The notes beneath the pieces are model-generated. The model was not told the DNA's origin and did not search any database. It saw only the letters and a program-made list of their open reading frames with translations. The translations under genes were made by a program, and so were the position numbers. A DNA stretch of 64,000 nt, taken from positions 16,233,528 through 16,297,527 of the forward strand of contig NC_063184.1 of assembly GCF_023159225.1 (NCBI RefSeq). The letters run 5' to 3'. Below, in pieces: positions 35,430 to 45,427 of this stretch; the stretch's first letter is position 1, and the number at the start of each line of letters is the position of its first letter. The DNA comes from Perognathus longimembris pacificus (lineage: Eukaryota; Chordata; Mammalia; Rodentia; Heteromyidae).

Positions 35430-35650
35430 AAATAATAATAGCTACCATTCACTAAATACCCACTGTATGTTAGGCCCATGCATTGTGTGGCTCATGATAA
35501 CGATAATCAGTACTGCAAAGTCACTATAATTCTGTCTGGTTTATGAAACAGAAATCTGAATAACAGATAGGCTAAGGAAATTTCCAAAGCAGCAATAGCT
35601 CACAAGTAGCAGGAGAGAAGAGTAACCCTGGTCAACTGCACAGCCTCAGA
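35430..35650 (-). mobile_element. MIR relic, antisense
   Basis: aataatagctaccattcact, acccactgtatgttaggccc, tttatgaaacagaaatctga and caagtagcaggagagaagag follow the reverse complement of MIR in order. Confidence 0.75.
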
Positions 35651-35978
35651 CATTATTAGGTAATTTCTATTATTCATTCTATCTCTCAAGAGTAATCACC
35701 TAATTTTCTCTTTCTAGAGCATTCTGGGAATTCTGGTTTCCTAGAATGTTTGATCAGCACCAGCCTTATTGTTTACATGTCAGAGTGATACGGTGACTTA
35801 ACAAAACTCTTTGGCTATGTGTAGAATAGATAATTGGCAAGAAACCATCCCTACTATGGCCTAAAACAATTGTAAGAAAGTGAAGTTTGGCTAGAATATT
35901 GAGTCAAGAAAAATTTCTATCTCAGTTCAGCATATACTGACATATTTCTTCAAATACCTAAATCCTTGTCACAAAGAT
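35651..35978. other. unique sequence, nothing recognised
   Basis: No supportable feature. Confidence 0.5.
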
Positions 35979-36060
35979 AGATGATAGGTAGGTAGATAGG
36001 TAGGTAGGTAGATAGATAGACAGACAGACAGACAGATAGATATAGACTGACTAACAGATT
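35979..36060. repeat. (GATA/GGTA/GACA)n tetranucleotide repeat
   Basis: Compound tetranucleotide array: GGTA/GATA, then GACA, then GATA units. Confidence 0.95.
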
Positions 36061-36734
36061 GATAGGTCAGTAGCTAGATGACAGACATATAGAAGCATGT
36101 CTAGAGATTTCAAGAGACAAACTTGAAGAACACATCCTAGAAACACTGGCATAATAAAGATTCCTTCTTGGGGTTGTAATGCAGATAAAAACGACAATAA
36201 AGTTTTAGTTATCTCAAGTTAATTATGTAAACATTGACATTTCCCTTCTCCTTATTTATTATTTAAATCATAACCTAAAGCTGAAACTCCTAGAGTACCC
36301 TGTGCTTAAAACCCAGCCAAAACATTGCAATGAAATGAAGTTTAATTTGGGATATTTTCTGTTCTTATTTCCTTTTCTAGTGTGTTTCACATTGATGAGC
36401 AGTCCATTTTTATGAAACTTTGTGCTTCCATTTTTCTCGGATAGTACCCTGTTGAAACATACTGGTCAAAAGCCACGAGGAGTCTTCCTTCATTCTGCCG
36501 ACAGAGTTAGGAATCTCACTCTAGCACAATTCTGGTATGTGTGACTCCTGACTTCTATTGACCAGTTCTTCATTGACCAGTATCCTTGGGGAAGAGGAGG
36601 AGGTTACTTTTTCCATATAGAATATGTGTTAAAATTGCAAAGTTTTGTATGTGATCTAGAAAATGCCTGAACCTAAACAAACAAACAAAAACCACCTTTC
36701 ACTCTTGCTCATGTTTAGTAACTGTACACTCTGT
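36061..36734. other. unique sequence, nothing recognised
   Basis: No supportable feature. Confidence 0.5.
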
Positions 36735-36965
36735 AGTTAATTTGGGTACTTTGGCATTGTAATAGAAATGGACTTACACAGCAGTGGTTGCTCATTAGAC
36801 ACTATGTGGAAAATGAACTATACAACTTGTGGGTAAGGATGGGAGAGAAAAATTGGGAAAGAGAGAGGGAAGGGGTGACATTGTCCCAAAAAGAAATGTA
36901 CTATTCACTTGACTTATGTAAGTGTAACTCCTTTGTATATCACATTTATAGTAACAATTAGAAAG
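36735..36965 (+). mobile_element. L1 3' UTR end, 5' truncated
   Basis: gctcattagacactatgtgg, aactatacaacttgtgggta, the G/A-rich 3' UTR block and the terminus ctcctttgtatatcacattt plus atagtaacaat resemble the 21581 and 26340 copies. Confidence 0.8.
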
Positions 36966-37479
36966 GGGGGGATTGACTGGATTAGAGAGAAAAGTCACTA
37001 GTGGTTGTTGTTGTTTTTTTTTAAATTAGCATGTCCAGAGAGATGCTTCAGACTCTGTCTTGGCTTATTTTGTTCCCTCAGTGAGCTCACAAAGACAGAT
37101 TCTTCCTGTCTACTCAGATTCCTGCAGTCAGGTTTCATTCTTAAGTGGTTTTCTTCCTGACAGGTTTTTTCCTAGTGGCATGCTGGGCTGTGTGCTTACT
37201 CAAATGGTGGAGATGAAGGGGGTGGGCAGGAAGTAGAGAGAGAAGAAAGTCAGTTCCTGAGAAGCAGCTCTTATTCTAGAACAAGCAGCAAATGTTCCTT
37301 CCTAGTTTCCCACTGGCCTATGTGGCCAAGTACCTCTCCTTCCCCAAGCATCCTCATTACTAACAAGGGTTGGTTATTTGCATGATTAATTAGGAAATTA
37401 CTTCAGCACTTCATTTTGTTATATCAGACATTTATTAAGGAAAGTTCCTGTAGACTTTGTTCTTTTTTTTTTTTTTAAA
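36966..37479. other. unique sequence, nothing recognised
   Basis: A 16-T run lies at 37463-37476. Confidence 0.5.
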
Positions 37480-37494
37480 GCTTTATTGAGGTAT

Positions 37495-37690
37495 TCCTGG
37501 ACACCAGGGTAATCCTAGATACTGTCTCAGGAGGCTGAGATCTGAGGGTCATGGTTCAAAGCCACCCTGATCAGCAAAATCCTGTGAGACTCTTATCTTC
37601 AATAAACTACTCTCCCCCAAAAAACGGAAGTGAAGCTCTGACTCAAGTGGTAGAACACTAGCCTTGAGGGAAAGAAGCTAAGGGCCAGCA
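37495..37690 (+). mobile_element. 7SL-Geo SINE
   Basis: cctggacaccagggtaatcc, ctcaggaggctgagatctga, then Geo half gaagctctgactcaagtggt and agaacactagccttgag. A diverged target duplication lies at gctttattgaggtat (37480-37494) and gccttattaaaatat (37753-37767). Confidence 0.85.
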
Positions 37691-37710
37691 CCCACACACC
37701 CACTCACTCA

Positions 37711-37752
<42 letters not shown>
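37691..37752. repeat. (CACT)/(CT)n/(CA)n microsatellite at a SINE tail
   Basis: Compound dinucleotide tract immediately 3' of the Geo half and inside the target duplications, so it belongs to the inserted SINE. Confidence 0.95.
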
Positions 37753-37990
37753 GCCTTATTAAAATATAAGTAGTACAAACTGAGCTGAGACATAATCACC
37801 TGTGAAATCATCACAATCAAGGTAAAAGACACACTCAACATTCCCAAAGACTCCTTGTGGTAAAAGTACAACCGAGATCTCTTTTAGCAAACAATGTAAT
37901 ATAATTCTGCCACTACTCTGTCCAGCAGGTGCCTAGAATTCACTCATCTAGCAAGTTTGTTTCTATCAGAGTGCCTTTTCACTTCACCCC
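37753..37990. other. possible old LINE fragment hosting the SINE
   Basis: The sequence interrupted by the SINE (cctgtgaaatcatcacaatc, aaggtaaaagacacactcaa) resembles a common old L1 3' UTR motif of placental genomes. Weak. Confidence 0.3.
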
Positions 37991-38349
37991 TATAGGGGAC
38001 AGGATCCTAACTGGCTAAGATGTAGAAAGTAATGAAGTACCTACTAGAAGTAGCCCATGACCTGCAAAACCTTCTAATACTATTAATGAAGAGAAATGGA
38101 TAAGATATGTCAATACAATTGTCTGTCATAAGGTAATAGAATACATTATCTGGCAAAGAAGTCAGGGGAAAATAGATATTACACACTGAATGTAATACAT
38201 AGCGCTTCATTTGTAGTGGTAAAAACTCTAGGAAATAAGAGTTTGGGGTTAAATAAATATATATTCTATTGTAATGGGGAATATTATACAATGATTTGAT
38301 TCAGGCTACCTATTGACTTCTTGACAGCTATAGGGGATACATTCCCATT
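37991..38349. other. AT-rich unique sequence
   Basis: The 94-codon minus frame at 38007-38291 has no recognised domain. Confidence 0.5.
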
Positions 38350-38364
38350 TGCATGATAATTTTG

Positions 38365-38475
38365 ACATGGGTAGGAGGATTACAGTTGGAAGTGAGCCCT
38401 GGAAGAAAAGTCCTTGATACTCCATTCCTAAAGTAACCAGCTAGGCAACAGGAAAAAGAATTTGCCAGTTACCTA
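38365..38475 (+). mobile_element. diverged 7SL-type SINE fragment
   Basis: ggaagtgagccctggaagaa, aagtccttgatactccattc and ctaaagtaaccagctaggca match the middle of the copy at 40428, which has the alternative right half. Confidence 0.55.
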
Positions 38476-38619
38476 TTTATAGGTGAGCAGTAAAAATGGA
38501 GGTCAATATTGAATGCAAAACAAAACTAAATGTACTCTAACATAACAAATACCTAGTCCCTTCTTTTATTCTATATAATCTGAAACACTGTAGACAGTCA
38601 TTCAAGATAGAAGGTACGT

Positions 38620-39675
38620 AAAATTAGAATGAAAAAAACTGATAAATTCCATGGCAATATATTATATTTAAAAAATACAGAATTAGTATTTGCAAACGAA
38701 ATGCAAAAGGAGTTTCTCAGGCTAACTTTAAGAAGACTAGCAGTATTAAAGGCCCTAGAAAAACTTTGTAAACCTTTAAACCTCTATAAGATGATTGTGC
38801 CATGTTTTAAAGATAACATGAATTTATAAATTCATTTTACAGGTCAATGAGGTTGTCCACAATTTTTTAACAGAATTATCATTAATGAATGTGAGAAATA
38901 CAGCAGGCAGAACATACTTGATTTCAGTAAGCTGAGATAGACTCTTAAATGTTAAAATTAAATTGCATTGAACATTTTCATGTCATCAGAAAAGAAAATT
39001 GATGGAACTACAAATTAAGAGTAATGATGAAAATGCTATTTTATTTTGAATAAATATCCAACCCAGTCATAGTGGGATTGATGTTAGCTATAGCCATGTT
39101 TAATATCTACATTAATCACCTGGAAATGAGAGTAAACAATATGTTAATGAAATTTTCAGTGATGCTAAATTGAAGAATGCTATTAGCCTGAATAATGACA
39201 AGGTAAAAAATAATTTTGATGTCATGTAGAGAAGCAAAAATGACCTTTTACTTCAGAAATCAAGCTAGTACAATGGGTATAATTTTTTCAGGAAGTTTTT
39301 TTTTCCAGTGTCAGGGAAAGCAAGGCATAAATGATGGGATTCTATATCTATTTGTTACAGATTTGACTTTGGTAATAGTTTGATGGAATACTTAAAACTA
39401 ATATTGTACTTATGTGCTGGATAGGTTAAAATTTCATTTTACAATTGGAGGATAATACTGTCTGCTAACTCCAACTGATATGTAAGTACTGAAAACAGTT
39501 ATTAACTACTACACCCAAATATAAAAAAAGTAGGATTATCTATGACTTAGATGAGATGGGCAATAAAAATGATTAAGGACTTGGCTTGATGAATTTCTAA
39601 GAAAAGATTAAAATAATTAATCTTGCAGTCTGCAAACTGAGGCAAAGGAATTACAGGGGCAAATGTACAATTTTT
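38620..39675 (+). mobile_element. CR1/L3-like LINE relic (reverse transcriptase region)
   Basis: Several landmarks in CR1/L3 order survive on the plus strand: acttgatttcagtaagctga (motif A region), gtttaatatctacattaatc and acctggaaatgag (which would encode a NIYINHLE-like block before the catalytic box), aatgaaattttcagtgatgc near the catalytic box, and gggcaataaaaatgattaag with ctgcaaactgaggcaaagga downstream. Frames are broken by many indels and the catalytic pair is not readable. Identification is from remembered consensus, not alignment. Confidence 0.55.
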
Positions 39676-39919
39676 TTTTTATCAAAAACTCCATTCCTTT
39701 GAAGCACAAGGCATTCCTTTGGGTAATCCAGGTTAAGATTATGTTGCAATTTTCATGAAAATAACGACCACAGTAATGTTTCTAATAGAATGATGAATAA
39801 ATGGTTCTAATTCCAAGAACCTGGGGCATAAAGTAATAAAATATAAATTAGGACAATGGCAATAATTGCTAAATAATCAAATAATTTTCCAAAAGGAATC
39901 ATGACAATACACTTTGCCA

Positions 39920-40250
39920 ATGAGGACAAGGAGAGGAGCAGAAAGGAAAAGAAGGGAGAGAATGGGACTAAAGGGGAGGGGAGGAAGAGAGGAGGAGAAA
40001 GAAAGAGAGAAGAGAGGAAAAAGACAGAAGAGAGGAAGGGAAAGGAAGGAAGAGGGTAGGAGAAAAGAGGGGAGAAGAGAGGGAGGAAAGGGAAGGAGAG
40101 GGAGAGAAGGGAGGAGGTAGAGAGGAGATTGGAAGGGAGAGAGAGGTTTTTCTTAGCGAGGGGAGGGATAGTGACAGAATAAGGGAGAGGGAGGTTCCTT
40201 GTAGAGAGGGGAAAGCAAAGTGGAAGGGAGGAGAAGAGAGGAGAAAAGGT
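39920..40250. repeat. homopurine (GA-rich) tract, about 330 bp
   Basis: The plus strand is almost only G and A over 39925-40140 and predominantly so to 40250. The 172-codon and 113-codon minus frames here are composition artefacts. Long homopurine stretches can form triplex DNA. Confidence 0.9.
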
Positions 40251-40347
40251 TCTTTGTTGGGTCTTAGGAAGGGGTACAAAACCATTATATCTTGAGTTAT
40301 CTCTAACAAATGCCAGAGGATACACTTTGTGTTTCTACTCCTTTATT

Positions 40348-40354
40348 TGTGTGT

Positions 40355-40391
<37 letters not shown>
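40348..40391. repeat. (TG)n microsatellite
   Basis: About 21 TG units with one TATG interruption. Confidence 0.95.
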
Positions 40392-40392
<1 letters not shown>

Positions 40393-40427
40393 CAAGAATA
40401 GGTTGTTAGGTGTGCTCCAGGGGCTCA

Positions 40428-40600
40428 ATCCTAGCTTCTCATGAAGCTGAGATCTGGTGGGTCACAATCGAAAGTGAGTCCTGGCTGGAAAGTCCCTGAG
40501 ACGCCATTCCTAAAATAACGAGAAAAAAAATCCAGACCAGACCACCAGCCAAGGAAGCAGGAGTCAACGAGTTCAAACTCTGGTATGTGGCAGGAAAGGA
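40428..40600 (+). mobile_element. 7SL-type SINE with alternative right half
   Basis: Left half gctgagatctggtgggtcac, atcgaaagtgagtcctggct, gagacgccattcctaaaata; right half accaccagccaaggaagcag, then gagttcaaactctgg. The right half is tRNA-like and differs from the standard Geo half. Confidence 0.7.
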
Positions 40601-41104
40601 TTGTTACCTAAATTTGAGGTAATGAGGTTTGGATATTTGATGCTTGTTTCAAAAGTAGGGGTATACATGAGCAGAAAACTCCAAGAAATGTCCAATGGGC
40701 CATGCCTGCTGCAGTTGTTCATTATCATCCATGGAGAAACCCTACTTGATATGTTGATGAATGGAGACCGACAGAGGAGAGCACACCTAAACCCTAGGGT
40801 AAAATGGAATTGCATTCACCCAGCTGTGGGACACTGGACATGGAAAGTTCTGCTGTGTTTTAAAGCATTTAGAAGGCTGAGTAGGAAACACTCCATTAAA
40901 AGTCTAACCAAAGAATCCAGAAAACTGCTGAAATGTGTTACCAAGTAACTCTTTAGTATTTTATGTGACTGACAATACAGCTAAGCCCAACAACTTGTGT
41001 GTCTCCTAATTTGTCTTCTCCAGTGTTTATAATGCCATCTCACACTTCACGTGATGATAGAGCTCTACAAATAAATCACACATTTCCCAATCATATTACT
41101 CGAA
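40601..41104. other. unique sequence, nothing recognised
   Basis: The 115-codon plus frame at 40601-40948 and opposing 80-codon frame have no recognised family. Confidence 0.45.
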
Positions 41105-41452
41105 TTGTTTTCCTATTAGAAATCCTATTCCTGAATTCTACTCATTTCCCTTGTTCATTGTTCTAACCCTCTTCTCTTGCCTCCTCCTTGCAAGTACCCA
41201 TTTCCTGGTACTTATTTTGTTGATTTTTGACTTAGTCTTTCTAAAGAATTACAACATTTGCACTCTTGATAATGTCGAGTATACTTCAGTTAATTCATTT
41301 GTAACCACTGGGTGTCAACCAGTTTGTTTATTTCTAGACTTATAGGCACATTCTAGGCTCCCACAAATGAGGGAAACCATGAAACTTGTGTTTCTTGGTA
41401 TGGGTCTGGCTTACTTCACTTAATATATTTTGTTCCAAGTCTTTCCATTGGG
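41105..41452 (-). mobile_element. old L1, inverted 5' segment
   Basis: The antisense L1 ORF2-end and 3' UTR parallel 580-850 of this window (tctttctaaagaattacaac, gacttataggcacattctag, tatgggtctggcttacttca). It joins directly to a sense-strand tail of the same family. The left edge is approximate. Confidence 0.7.
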
Positions 41453-41540
41453 GTACTAGTCAAGATGCACTATATTCATAAGCAGCTCTGTTGAATTGCA
41501 AGTCCTCTGCACAACTACTTAAAGAAAATAAAAATATGTC
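41453..41540 (+). mobile_element. old L1, sense 3' tail
   Basis: actagtcaagatgcactata, attcataagcagctctg and ctgcacaactacttaaag are the reverse complement of the antisense tail at 385-455, followed by an A-rich end. Orientation opposite to 41105-41452 fits a twin-primed insertion. Confidence 0.7.
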
Positions 41541-41699
41541 TTTAAAAAAGAAAGCCTTTTCCCCATTTATCTTTCTACAAAATTTCTGATAATCAATCTA
41601 AGGACAGTTCAAATATGCCAAAACTCATATGCAAATGAGGGTATTTCCAATGCCCGTCATGTTATATTTTTGCTAAGACATACTAACTGCAAAAATGAA

Positions 41700-42253
41700 T
41701 AGGGCTTCCTGTGATATTTCCACACATGGATTCATTATGTGTCAATGATGTCCATCACTCTTCTTAAAAACAACAGCTTTTCCGGTCTCTGAAAGTCCCT
41801 CTTAATTTCTTCCTTTCCTCTCTTTTCCTTCATACTTCTACAAGGCTACTCAGTCTCCTGAAATGTGTGAGGACCAGTGGTACTTATCTTTCTGCTTCTG
41901 ACTAGTTTGACTTGATATGATGCTCTCTAGCCTCATCAAAGTTGCTGCAAATGATAGCATTTCATTCTTCTCTGTGTCCGAGGAGTATTCTGTCGTATGC
42001 TAACTACACTGCACATTCTGTATGCATTCATCCACTGAAAGGTATCTGGGTTGATTCCATATTGTGGCTATTATGCAGGGTGTCACTGTAACATAAAGAA
42101 CTAGTATCTTTATGATATTTAAAGGTTTCATCTTTTGTGTATCCAAACAGGAGTAGAATCACTTGATCCATTATTCTACTTTTGGTTTCTTGAGGAAACT
42201 TCATACCTACTTTTTATAATGGCTGTACTAATTCCCATTCCCACCAACAGTAT
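41700..42253 (-). mobile_element. older antisense L1, left part (split by young L1)
   Basis: ctagcctcatcaaagttgct, ggtatctgggttgattccat, attgtggctattatgcaggg and gctgtactaattcccattcc plus caccaacagt are the antisense L1 ORF2 C-terminal region. The copy resumes at 45428 after the young insertion. Confidence 0.85.
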
Positions 42254-42269
42254 AAAAGTTTCTATTTCT

Positions 42270-44857
42270 GAAACAGCGATAAGTGATCTCCCATCCAAGA
42301 AAAGCCCAGGTCCGGATGGATTCACAGCAGAATTCTACAAGGCCTTCAAAACAGAACTCACACCAATATTTCTCAAACTCTTCAATGAAATTGAAAGAGA
42401 AAATTCACTACCAGACACATTCTATGAAGCCAGTATAACCCTCATCCCAAAACCAGGCAGGGACTCATCACAGAAAGAGAACTATAGACCAATTTCCCTG
42501 ATGAACATAGATGCAAAAATTCTCAACAAAATCTGGGCCAATCGACTTCAACAGGTCATCAAAAAAATCGTACACCACGATCAAACTGGATTCATCCCAA
42601 GGATGCAAAGTTGGTTCAATATATGCAAGTCAATTAATGTAATCCACCACATCAATCGGAGCAAGGTAACGAACCACATGGTTATATCACTGGATGCGGA
42701 AAAAGTGTTCGATAAAATCCAGCACCCATTTATGCTAAAAGTCCTGGAAAAACTGGGATTCCAGAGAACATTCCTGAATATAATCAAGGCAGTTTATGAC
42801 AAACCAACAGCAAGTATAACTCTAAATGGTGAAAAACTAAAGCCATTCCCTTTCAAATCAGGAGCAACACAGGGATGTCTACTCTCTCCCTGCTCTTCAA
42901 CATAGTACTAGAATTCCTAGCCAGAGCAATTAGGCAAGAAGAAAATATAAAGGGGATCCAAATAGGAAAAGATGAAGTTAAACTTTCTCTCTTTGCAGAT
43001 GACATGATCCTATACCTAAAGAACCCCATAGACTCTACCCCCAAACTACTAGAGCTGATCCAAAACTTTGGCAAAGTTGCAGGATATAAAATAAACCCTC
43101 AAAAATCAATGGCCTTTCTCTATGCTAACGACCCGAAGACCGAGGCTGAAATCAGGAAAGCAACTCCTTTTGCAAATAGCCTCAAAAAACATAAAATACC
43201 TAGGAATAACCTTAACCAAAGAAGTGAAAGACCTCTATGATGAGAACTTTAAAAACATGAAAAATGAAATTAAGTCAGAACTAAGGAAATGGAAAAACCT
43301 CCCATGCTCCTGGATTGGGAGGATTAATATAATTAAAATGGCAATATTGTCAAAGGCCATCTACAAATTCAATGCAATACTCATTAATATCCCAACAACA
43401 TTTTTTAATGAAATAGAGGAAGTAATCCAGAAATTCATATGGAACAATAAAAGACCCAGAATATCAAAAACAATCCTAAGCAGAAAGAACAGTGCTGGAG
43501 GAATTACAATACCCAACTTCAAGTTGTATTATAAAGCTATAGTAATAAAAACAGCTTGGTATTGGCACCGGTACAGGCCTGAAGACCAATGGAATAGAAT
43601 TGAAGACCCAGAAATGAACCCACAGAACTACGCCTACTTAATCTTTGATAAAGGAGCTAAAAAATAATCTGGAAGAAAGATAGCCTCTTTAACAAAGGGT
43701 GCTGGCAAAACTAGTTCAAGACATGCAACAAACTAAAACTAGATCATTATATAGCACCCTGCACCAAAATCAATTCCAAATGGATCAAAGACCTTGAAAT
43801 CAAAACAAATACCCTGAAAACACTAAAGGAAGGAGTAGAAGAAACACTTGGGCTCCTTGGCACAGGACGGAACTTCCTTAACAAAGACCCAGAAAGGCTA
43901 CAAATCAAAGAAAGTTTGGACAGATGGGACTGCATCAAACTTCAGAGCTTCTGCACGGCAAAGGACATAGCTTGCAAGATAAACAGAAAGCCCACAGATT
44001 GGGAGAAGATCTTTACCAGCCATACAACAGACAAAGGCCTCATATCTAAAATATATGCAGAACTAAAGAAATTACATTCCTCCAAAACAAAACCGCAAAG
44101 AACCAATAGCCCCCTCATCAAGTGGGCTAAAGACTTAAAAAGAGACTTCTCTGATGAGGAAATGAGAATGGCCAAGAGACATATGAAAAAGTTCTCTACA
44201 TCACTGGCCATAAAAGAAATGCAAATCAAAACCACATTGAGATTCCATCTCACCCCAGTAAGAATGTCCTATATCAAGAAAACTAACAATAACAATTGTT
44301 GGAGGGGATGTGGCCAAAAGGGAACCCTACTTCATTGTTGGTGGGAATGTAAACTGGTTCAGTCACTCTGACAAGCAGTATGGAGATTCCCTAGAAGGCT
44401 AAACATAGAGCTCCCCTATGACCCAGCAACCCCACTTTTGGGTATCTATACAAAAGACCACAAACAAAGTCACACTAAAGCCAACAGCACAACAATGTTC
44501 ATCGCAGCACAATTTGTCATAGCGAGAATCTGGTCTTTTATAGTTTTGTGATTTTTTTTTTCCGGAACCGGGGACCGAACCTGGGGCCTCACGCTTGCCA
44601 GGCGGGCGCTCTTCCGCTGAGCCAGATCCCCAGCCCCCATAGCGAGAATCTGGAACCAACCCAGATGCCCCTCAGTAGACGAATGGATCAGGAAAATGTG
44701 GTACATATACACAATGGAATTTTATGCCTCTATCAGAAAGAATGACATTGCCCCATTTGTAAGGAAATGGAAGGACTTGGAAAAAATTATACTAAGTGAA
44801 GTGAGCCAGACCCAAAGAAACATGGACTCTATGGTCTCCCTCATAGGGAATCATTAG
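42270..44857 (+). pseudogene. L1 ORF2 relic (reverse transcriptase to C-terminal zinc knuckle)
   Basis: In the L1 family this protein primes reverse transcription of its own RNA at nicked DNA. The copy starts inside the RT domain: a [13 protein letters not shown] motif at about 42303, motif A with an ISLDAEK block near 42690, and the catalytic FADD at 42992-43003. The C-terminal CX3CX7HX4C knuckle is at 44297-44350. The frame is broken by a 1-base deletion near 42890, a 1-base insertion near 43189, and a frame change with a TAA near 43667. In-frame stops follow near 43712 and at 44369-44371, the latter a TGG-to-TGA change. The ID SINE interrupts it at 44534. The endonuclease domain is missing. 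Non-functional. Confidence 0.95.
44534..44637 (-). mobile_element. monomeric ID SINE with extra 3' sequence
   Basis: The minus-strand sequence is a clean tRNA-Ala-type ID unit: ggggctggggatctggctca at the start, A box tggctcagcgg, B box ggttcggtccc. It is followed by 10 A residues and then 18 further bases (44534-44551). The 16-bp target duplication catagcgagaatctgg lies at 44518-44533 and 44638-44653. No Geo half is present. The unit is GC-rich and little decayed, so it is recent. Confidence 0.95.
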
Positions 44858-45025
44858 CACAGGTTTAGGCAAGTCACAACAGAGCATCACAAGAGCCCAA
44901 TAACTATACCCTTATGAACACATAAGATGATGCTAAGTGAAATGAACTCCATGTATGGAAACAATTGTTATATCACTGTTGTAACTACTTTCAATGTGCT
45001 ATGTGTAACTGTAGCTTCTATTATT

Positions 45026-45050
45026 TATTTTTTTTTTTGGGCCAGTCCCA
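45026..45050 (-). mobile_element. 25-bp SINE stub (Geo 3' end plus tail)
   Basis: Only a T run and ggccagtcc, the last bases of a Geo-type SINE, lie between two exact 19-bp copies of aactgtagcttctattatt (45007-45025 and 45051-45069). This reads as an extremely 5'-truncated retrotransposition into the L1 3' UTR. Confidence 0.88.
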
Positions 45051-45276
45051 AACTGTAGCTTCTATTATTGATGATCTTCTTGTATCCCCTTTCTGTGGTT
45101 GTACCTACACTATCTCTGTATCTTATCTGAGTATATTGGAAACTGTGTATACTGGTATTAGAACTAGGATATTGAAAGGGAATAACAAAATCAAGAGACA
45201 CAGGGTAAAAAAAGATAAACAACTACAAAAGCAATACTTGCAAAACTGTTTGGTGTAAATGAACTGAACAACTCAC

Positions 45277-45311
45277 GGGGGGAAAGGGAAAGGGCGAGGG
45301 GGGGAGGGGGG
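45277..45311 (+). other. potential G-quadruplex in L1 3' UTR
   Basis: Six runs of three or more G with short A/C/GA loops on the L1 sense strand. G-quadruplex motifs are a known feature of L1 3' UTRs. Confidence 0.8.
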
Positions 45312-45427
45312 AATGAGGGACGAGGTAACAAACAGTACAAGAAATGTATCTAATGCCTAATGTATGAAACTGTAACCTCAATGTACATCAGTTTGATAAT
45401 AAAATTTTTTTAAAAGTTTCTATTTCT

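Larger units (their letters stand above)
42270..45411 (+). mobile_element. young L1 retrotransposon, 5' truncated, 3.1 kb
   Basis: It holds the last part of ORF2 (from the reverse-transcriptase domain on) and a 3' UTR, ending gtacatcagtttgataataa plus a short A/T tail. Target duplication aaaagtttctatttct lies at 42254-42269 and 45412-45427, inside an older antisense L1. It has no 5' UTR, ORF1 or endonuclease domain. The copy is dead but younger than most L1 pieces here. An ID SINE (44534-44637) and a 25-bp SINE stub (45026-45050) have inserted into it since. Confidence 0.97.
44858..45411 (+). other. L1 3' UTR
   Basis: It runs from the ORF2 stop to the tail. It includes the catttttct-free A/T-rich part, the SINE stub at 45026-45050, and a G-rich block at 45277-45311 typical of L1 3' UTRs. 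Confidence 0.9.

Noticed and set aside
35979..36060. Regular repeat array considered as CRISPR-like
   Set aside because: Tetranucleotide microsatellite without spacers, in a mammalian genome.
39807..40325. 172-codon minus-strand frame, the second longest in the window
   Set aside because: It lies on a homopurine tract; its S/L/P/F-rich translation is a composition artefact with no domain.
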